Positions 4,631-7,373 of a DNA stretch of 7,373 nucleotides are shown one piece after another (the first letter of the stretch is position 1; the number at the start of each line of letters is the position of its first letter). The notes beneath the pieces were generated by a model. The model was not told the DNA's origin and searched no databases. It saw only the letters and a program-made list of their open reading frames with translations. This DNA is from Haladaptatiplasma sp964454575 (GTDB taxonomy: Archaea; Thermoplasmatota; Thermoplasmata; Halarchaeoplasmatales; Halarchaeoplasmataceae), in NCBI GenBank assembly GCA_964454575.1, contig CAYVTG010000086.1, forward strand, positions 1 to 7,373, given 5' to 3'. Both the position numbers and the translations under genes were made by a program.

Positions 4631-5762
4631 TCCATTCTCTCACCATATCTAAACGCTTCCCCGGTGCAGGATGGGAATAGAAAAGAACTTCGACTATACG
4701 TTTAGGTCTGATCTCGGCGAGATCGATATCGGACAATCTTTTGAAAGCGGATATCATTATACCGGGTTGATCGGTCGCTTCAAGGGCAAAAATATCTGCC
4801 TGACGCTCTCTGTGTCGACTATATGCAAGTGTTATGGGATCGATGATGCTGTACAGACCGTATAGTATCAATAAGAACAGCGGAAGGTGGTATATATTAT
4901 CAAAACTGGCCCCGTGGGTAAAAATACGATCTGCCAGAAAGAAAACTGGGAATATGAGTAAACCTTCAAGGACTATATATCTTAAAACGTCGTGATTAAC
5001 ATAGTGTCCCATCTCGTGGGCAACTACGCCTTCCACTTCCTTTCTATGAAATTTATCCAGCAGCGTGTCGAACAGATATATCCTCTTGCTCTTACCCATC
5101 CCTGCAAAGCCTGCATTGGCCTTTTCGGTTTTATCGCTGGCGTGTACTTTGATGACCTTTTCAACACCCTTCACTCCGTTGTCACTAGCCATCTGTTTAA
5201 GCCTCTCGCTCAGTTCTTCGTCTTCTAATATCTCCGTCTTGAAGAATAGGGGCATCAAAACAAGATGCGCTATATTGGACATAACACCCATGAAGACAAA
5301 CAATATGGATCCTGCAAACAGCCACCAGTGGTCGGGATATGTCCTTCCCAGGTAAAAAACTCCTGTTATCAGAGGCGTAGTTATCAGTAGAGATATAGAT
5401 AAAGATTTTATCTGGTCTTTCACCCATCCGCCGATGCTCTGATTGCTCAGATCATAATCGTGCTCGATCTTATAACCGGAGTAAAAAGAGATGGGAAAAC
5501 CGACTATAAACAACAGAACCATAAGGGCAATGACGTATAAAACTGCGATGATCCAGTAACCGGAGACGGGTGCACTTTGGGCCAGTGCGGATATAGATGC
5601 TTCCAACCACTTGGAAAATGGTGAAATGTAGATGACTGATAGAAAAACTACAGGCAGCAAAATTCCCTGGAAAAGTCCTACTATAAGCTTCTGTTTTGAG
5701 TATATACTAGCTAGTCTTCTCTTCTTAGCATCGAATTCATAGGGAAAATCTTGTTTTTCCAT
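4611..5762 (-). CDS. Ste24-type M48 membrane zinc metalloprotease
   Basis: A 383-residue integral membrane protease of family M48A (Ste24/CAAX prenyl endopeptidase). The zinc site is complete: HEMGH at 249-253, with the third ligand Glu319 in SRHRERQAD (315-323). The family hallmarks NAGFAG and KRIYLFDTLL (216-235) and SHP near the C-terminus (363-365) are present. Hydrophobic segments lie at about 27-47, 68-92, 122-138, 147-172, 260-280 and 293-312. It is slightly shorter than eukaryotic Ste24 (over 420 residues). Eukaryotic Ste24 cleaves prenylated C-terminal CAAX peptides. Archaeal substrates are not established and membrane protein quality control is equally plausible. The ATG at 5762 begins six bases after the UbiD stop, with GTGAT in the gap region as a partial ribosome site, so it is cotranscribed with the UbiD gene. 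It ends inside the convergent gene. Confidence 0.92.
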   Translation of the reverse strand: MEKQDFPYEFDAKKRRLASIYSKQKLIVGLFQGILLPVVFLSVIYISPFSKWLEASISALAQSAPVSGYWIIAVLYVIALMVLLFIVGFPISFYSGYKIEHDYDLSNQSIGGWVKDQIKSLSISLLITTPLITGVFYLGRTYPDHWWLFAGSILFVFMGVMSNIAHLVLMPLFFKTEILEDEELSERLKQMASDNGVKGVEKVIKVHASDKTEKANAGFAGMGKSKRIYLFDTLLDKFHRKEVEGVVAHEMGHYVNHDVLRYIVLEGLLIFPVFFLADRIFTHGASFDNIYHLPLFLLILYGLYSIIDPITLAYSRHRERQADIFALEATDQPGIMISAFKRLSDIDLAEIRPKRIVEVLFYSHPAPGKRLDMVREWIKEPSS

Positions 5763-5768
5763 TTCACA

Positions 5769-7043
5769 TCACTCGAGTTCCGCACGTTTGAACATACTTT
5801 GGTCAAAGCCGTCTCGTGGTTTTGTAGCATCGAGACCGTATTTGGTGATTATGCCTGGTTCCTTCGCACTGGGGTCAAGTGTACTGCCCTTCTGCTTTTC
5901 CAGCACAATCATGTCTCTGTCTGCCTGGAATCTTGTGGCTAAGGCCCATTCTACCTGCCTGTCGTCGTAAATATCGATGTCTTCGTCAACTATTATCACT
6001 CGTTTCATAGAGCTGTGTGCATCAAAGGCCGTTTTTATGGCCTTCATGCCATCATCTTCATCTTCTTTGAATATCGATACGACTCCGTGGAGCCATGAAC
6101 AGCCCCCTTCCGTCAGACGTATATCTTTGACCTTTACCACTTTCCGTAGCTGGCGTTTCATGGCTGATTCCCGTGGAAGACCCATCAGTAGGAAATGCTC
6201 GTTACCTCCGGGGAGTAATGCATGGAACACCGGATCGTCCTTGTGCCAAATCCTGTCTATCTCGACTACCGGCTGCATCCTTTCGTGGTCGTATGTACCG
6301 GTGATATCCACGAATGGACCCTCCGGCCCGTTTTCGTGTGTGATACGTCCTTCGAGAAGGTATTCCGCGTGCGCAGGTACCAAATTACCGTTTTCCATAC
6401 GTGCAACTTCGACTGGTTCGCCCATGGTACTCTTTCTGAGAGCGCTTGCTACTTTAAGTTCATCGATATCGTAATCTACGGAAGTTGCAGCAGGCAGCAG
6501 CAGTGAAGGGCACAATCCGATGGCCATGTTGAAATACAATTCTTCTCCTCTGTCCATTGCCGTGCAGTGCATCTTATAGAGATGTCTTTTTACCAGACGT
6601 ATGGTAAATGTGTTTTTACCCGCCAACATCATCCTGTGGAATGATAGATTCCGTACTCCGTCTATCTCAGCAAATGCCACTCCCGAAGTTATGTATCTAC
6701 CTCCGTCCCCCGGGTAGTATTTCGGTATGGGTAATTTGGTAAGGTCCACATCTTCTATACAGTTGTTTAACACCGGTGGGTTCTCTATCTCTCTTGGCTC
6801 CATTGGAGAATCCACGGCTTTGGCCAGATGATCGACTATCTCATCTCTTTTGATGCCCAGGGCACGGCCTAATCTTTCTCTGGTTGCGAAGAGATTGACT
6901 ATGAGCGGGCCGCCTGGAAATTTAGTAAAGTAGACAGGTGTTTTCGGGCGTTTTAAGGCCTCTCTCGTCACATCGAGTTCCACCTTTACTTCATCTGCGA
7001 TAACTTCTTTATCAAAATTGTTGACGTAATAGCTGAGGGACAT
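5769..7043 (-). CDS. UbiD-family decarboxylase, possibly anhydromevalonate phosphate decarboxylase
   Basis: A 424-residue cytosolic protein from ATG 7043. UbiD enzymes use prenylated FMN to decarboxylate alpha,beta-unsaturated acids. Family features in order: N-terminal MSLSYYV; ITSGVAFAEIDGVRN (118-132) and FHRMML with the Arg-rich stretch after it (cofactor-binding region); DIDELKVASALR (192-203); VPAHAEYLLEG (222-232); GPEGPFVDITG (239-249); and DEDIDIYDDRQVEWALATR (353-371). In archaea with the modified mevalonate pathway, a UbiD homologue decarboxylates trans-anhydromevalonate 5-phosphate to isopentenyl phosphate. This is a reasonable but unproven assignment, as no phosphomevalonate dehydratase genes are in the window. 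A TTG at 7049 gives two more residues and has GGAG five bases before it. The ATG is preferred because homologues begin MSL. It follows the phosphoesterase stop by two bases and precedes ste24 by six. Confidence 0.9.
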   Translation of the reverse strand: MSLSYYVNNFDKEVIADEVKVELDVTREALKRPKTPVYFTKFPGGPLIVNLFATRERLGRALGIKRDEIVDHLAKAVDSPMEPREIENPPVLNNCIEDVDLTKLPIPKYYPGDGGRYITSGVAFAEIDGVRNLSFHRMMLAGKNTFTIRLVKRHLYKMHCTAMDRGEELYFNMAIGLCPSLLLPAATSVDYDIDELKVASALRKSTMGEPVEVARMENGNLVPAHAEYLLEGRITHENGPEGPFVDITGTYDHERMQPVVEIDRIWHKDDPVFHALLPGGNEHFLLMGLPRESAMKRQLRKVVKVKDIRLTEGGCSWLHGVVSIFKEDEDDGMKAIKTAFDAHSSMKRVIIVDEDIDIYDDRQVEWALATRFQADRDMIVLEKQKGSTLDPSAKEPGIITKYGLDATKPRDGFDQSMFKRAELE

Positions 7044-7045
7044 AT

Positions 7046-7373
7046 TCAATCTAACTCCAATTTTTTAAATTCAACGTTCATAGTGGTAGTATTTACAATA
7101 ACATAATTGCCTTCTGATAGAGGGCCTGGGTTTATGGTAACGCAGTCGTCGATTATCTTCATCCCGTCTTCATGAGAATCCATACCATAAAAGAGCATCT
7201 TAGGACGCAGTATGTCGATCAGTTCGTCAATATACTCAGATCCTGGTACGGGAGGTGTTTCACGGTTCAGGGACGGTGGGGTGTGGAACATAAGCACCTT
7301 TTCCTGCTTGAAGGCCCTGAGATTTTTTATGTTGTTCATCACAGTGTCTTTATCTATACGGTACTCGAAGAAC
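7046..7373 (-). CDS. calcineurin-like metallophosphoesterase, C-terminal part
   Basis: The frame stays open to the window edge, so only about 109 C-terminal residues are seen and the true start lies beyond 7373. The visible part matches the end of the metallophosphoesterase fold: a VLMFHTPPS strand-loop containing the conserved His, then ELIDILRPKMLFYG, then a DSHEDGMKIIDDCVTINPGPLSEGNYV stretch similar to the family's closing ...NPGS..G.Y segment. The usual GHxH metal-binding motif is replaced by GMDSH, so one metal ligand may be absent or shifted. The first half of the active site (DxH, GDxxD, GNH/D) is outside the window. The stop is followed two bases later by the UbiD ATG, which implies cotranscription. 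The substrate is unknown. A GTG or ATG near 7342 should not be taken as the start. Confidence 0.75.
   Translation of the reverse strand, partial: FFEYRIDKDTVMNNIKNLRAFKQEKVLMFHTPPSLNRETPPVPGSEYIDELIDILRPKMLFYGMDSHEDGMKIIDDCVTINPGPLSEGNYVIVNTTTMNVEFKKLELD

Noticed and set aside
5977..6474. Long plus-strand open frames inside the UbiD gene.
   Set aside because: They are antisense shadows. The minus-strand frame carries all the conserved UbiD motifs over its full length.

Overview
The window reads as archaeal chromosome. A tRNA-Tyr carries a bulge-helix-bulge intron at the canonical 37/38 site. The two tRNA genes have archaeal features, and the one whose 3' end is visible encodes no CCA. AT-rich TATA/BRE-like elements replace bacterial -35/-10 boxes. 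One gene is preceded by a match to the 3' tail of archaeal 16S rRNA (GTGATCC). The gene set (ThpR, Ste24-type protease, archaeal-type UbiD decarboxylase) fits a euryarchaeal or Thermoplasmatota-like lineage, but sequence reading alone cannot fix the taxon. Base composition is moderate, with GC a little above 40% by eye.

Left part (1-2832): a minus-strand tRNA-Ala(CGC) lies at the edge. It diverges from a plus-strand run of three closely spaced genes: RNA 2',3'-cyclic phosphodiesterase (thpR), a seven-helix PrsW-like membrane protein, and a membrane-anchored transglutaminase-fold protein with an intact Cys-His-Asp triad.

Middle part (2833-3611): this gene-poor stretch of about 780 bases is the most unusual part. 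It holds an intron-bearing tRNA-Tyr(GTA) on the minus strand. On its 5' side are three tandem units of 92-96 bp, each ending in a copy of the first 21 nt of the tRNA. On its 3' side are a 21-nt near-copy of the tRNA's 3' half, two 42-bp direct repeats and several perfect short hairpins. The only good TATA box for the tRNA lies beyond the outermost 5' copy, about 30 bp from it. The whole array is therefore probably transcribed as the leader of the tRNA-Tyr precursor. Hairpin stems differ between units while pairing is largely kept.

Right part (3493-7373): the tRNA array and a plus-strand operon diverge from a shared intergenic region. The operon has a small unrecognised soluble protein and a polytopic membrane protein, joined by an ATGA overlap. 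It meets a minus-strand operon tail to tail, with a 20-bp overlap. That operon reads, in transcription order: the C-terminal end of a calcineurin-like phosphoesterase (cut by the window edge), a UbiD-family decarboxylase, and a Ste24/M48 membrane metalloprotease. The UbiD protein could be the anhydromevalonate phosphate decarboxylase of the archaeal modified mevalonate pathway. Proteins acting on membranes or protein processing recur in the window (PrsW-like, transglutaminase-like, Ste24), but no direct functional link between them is shown.
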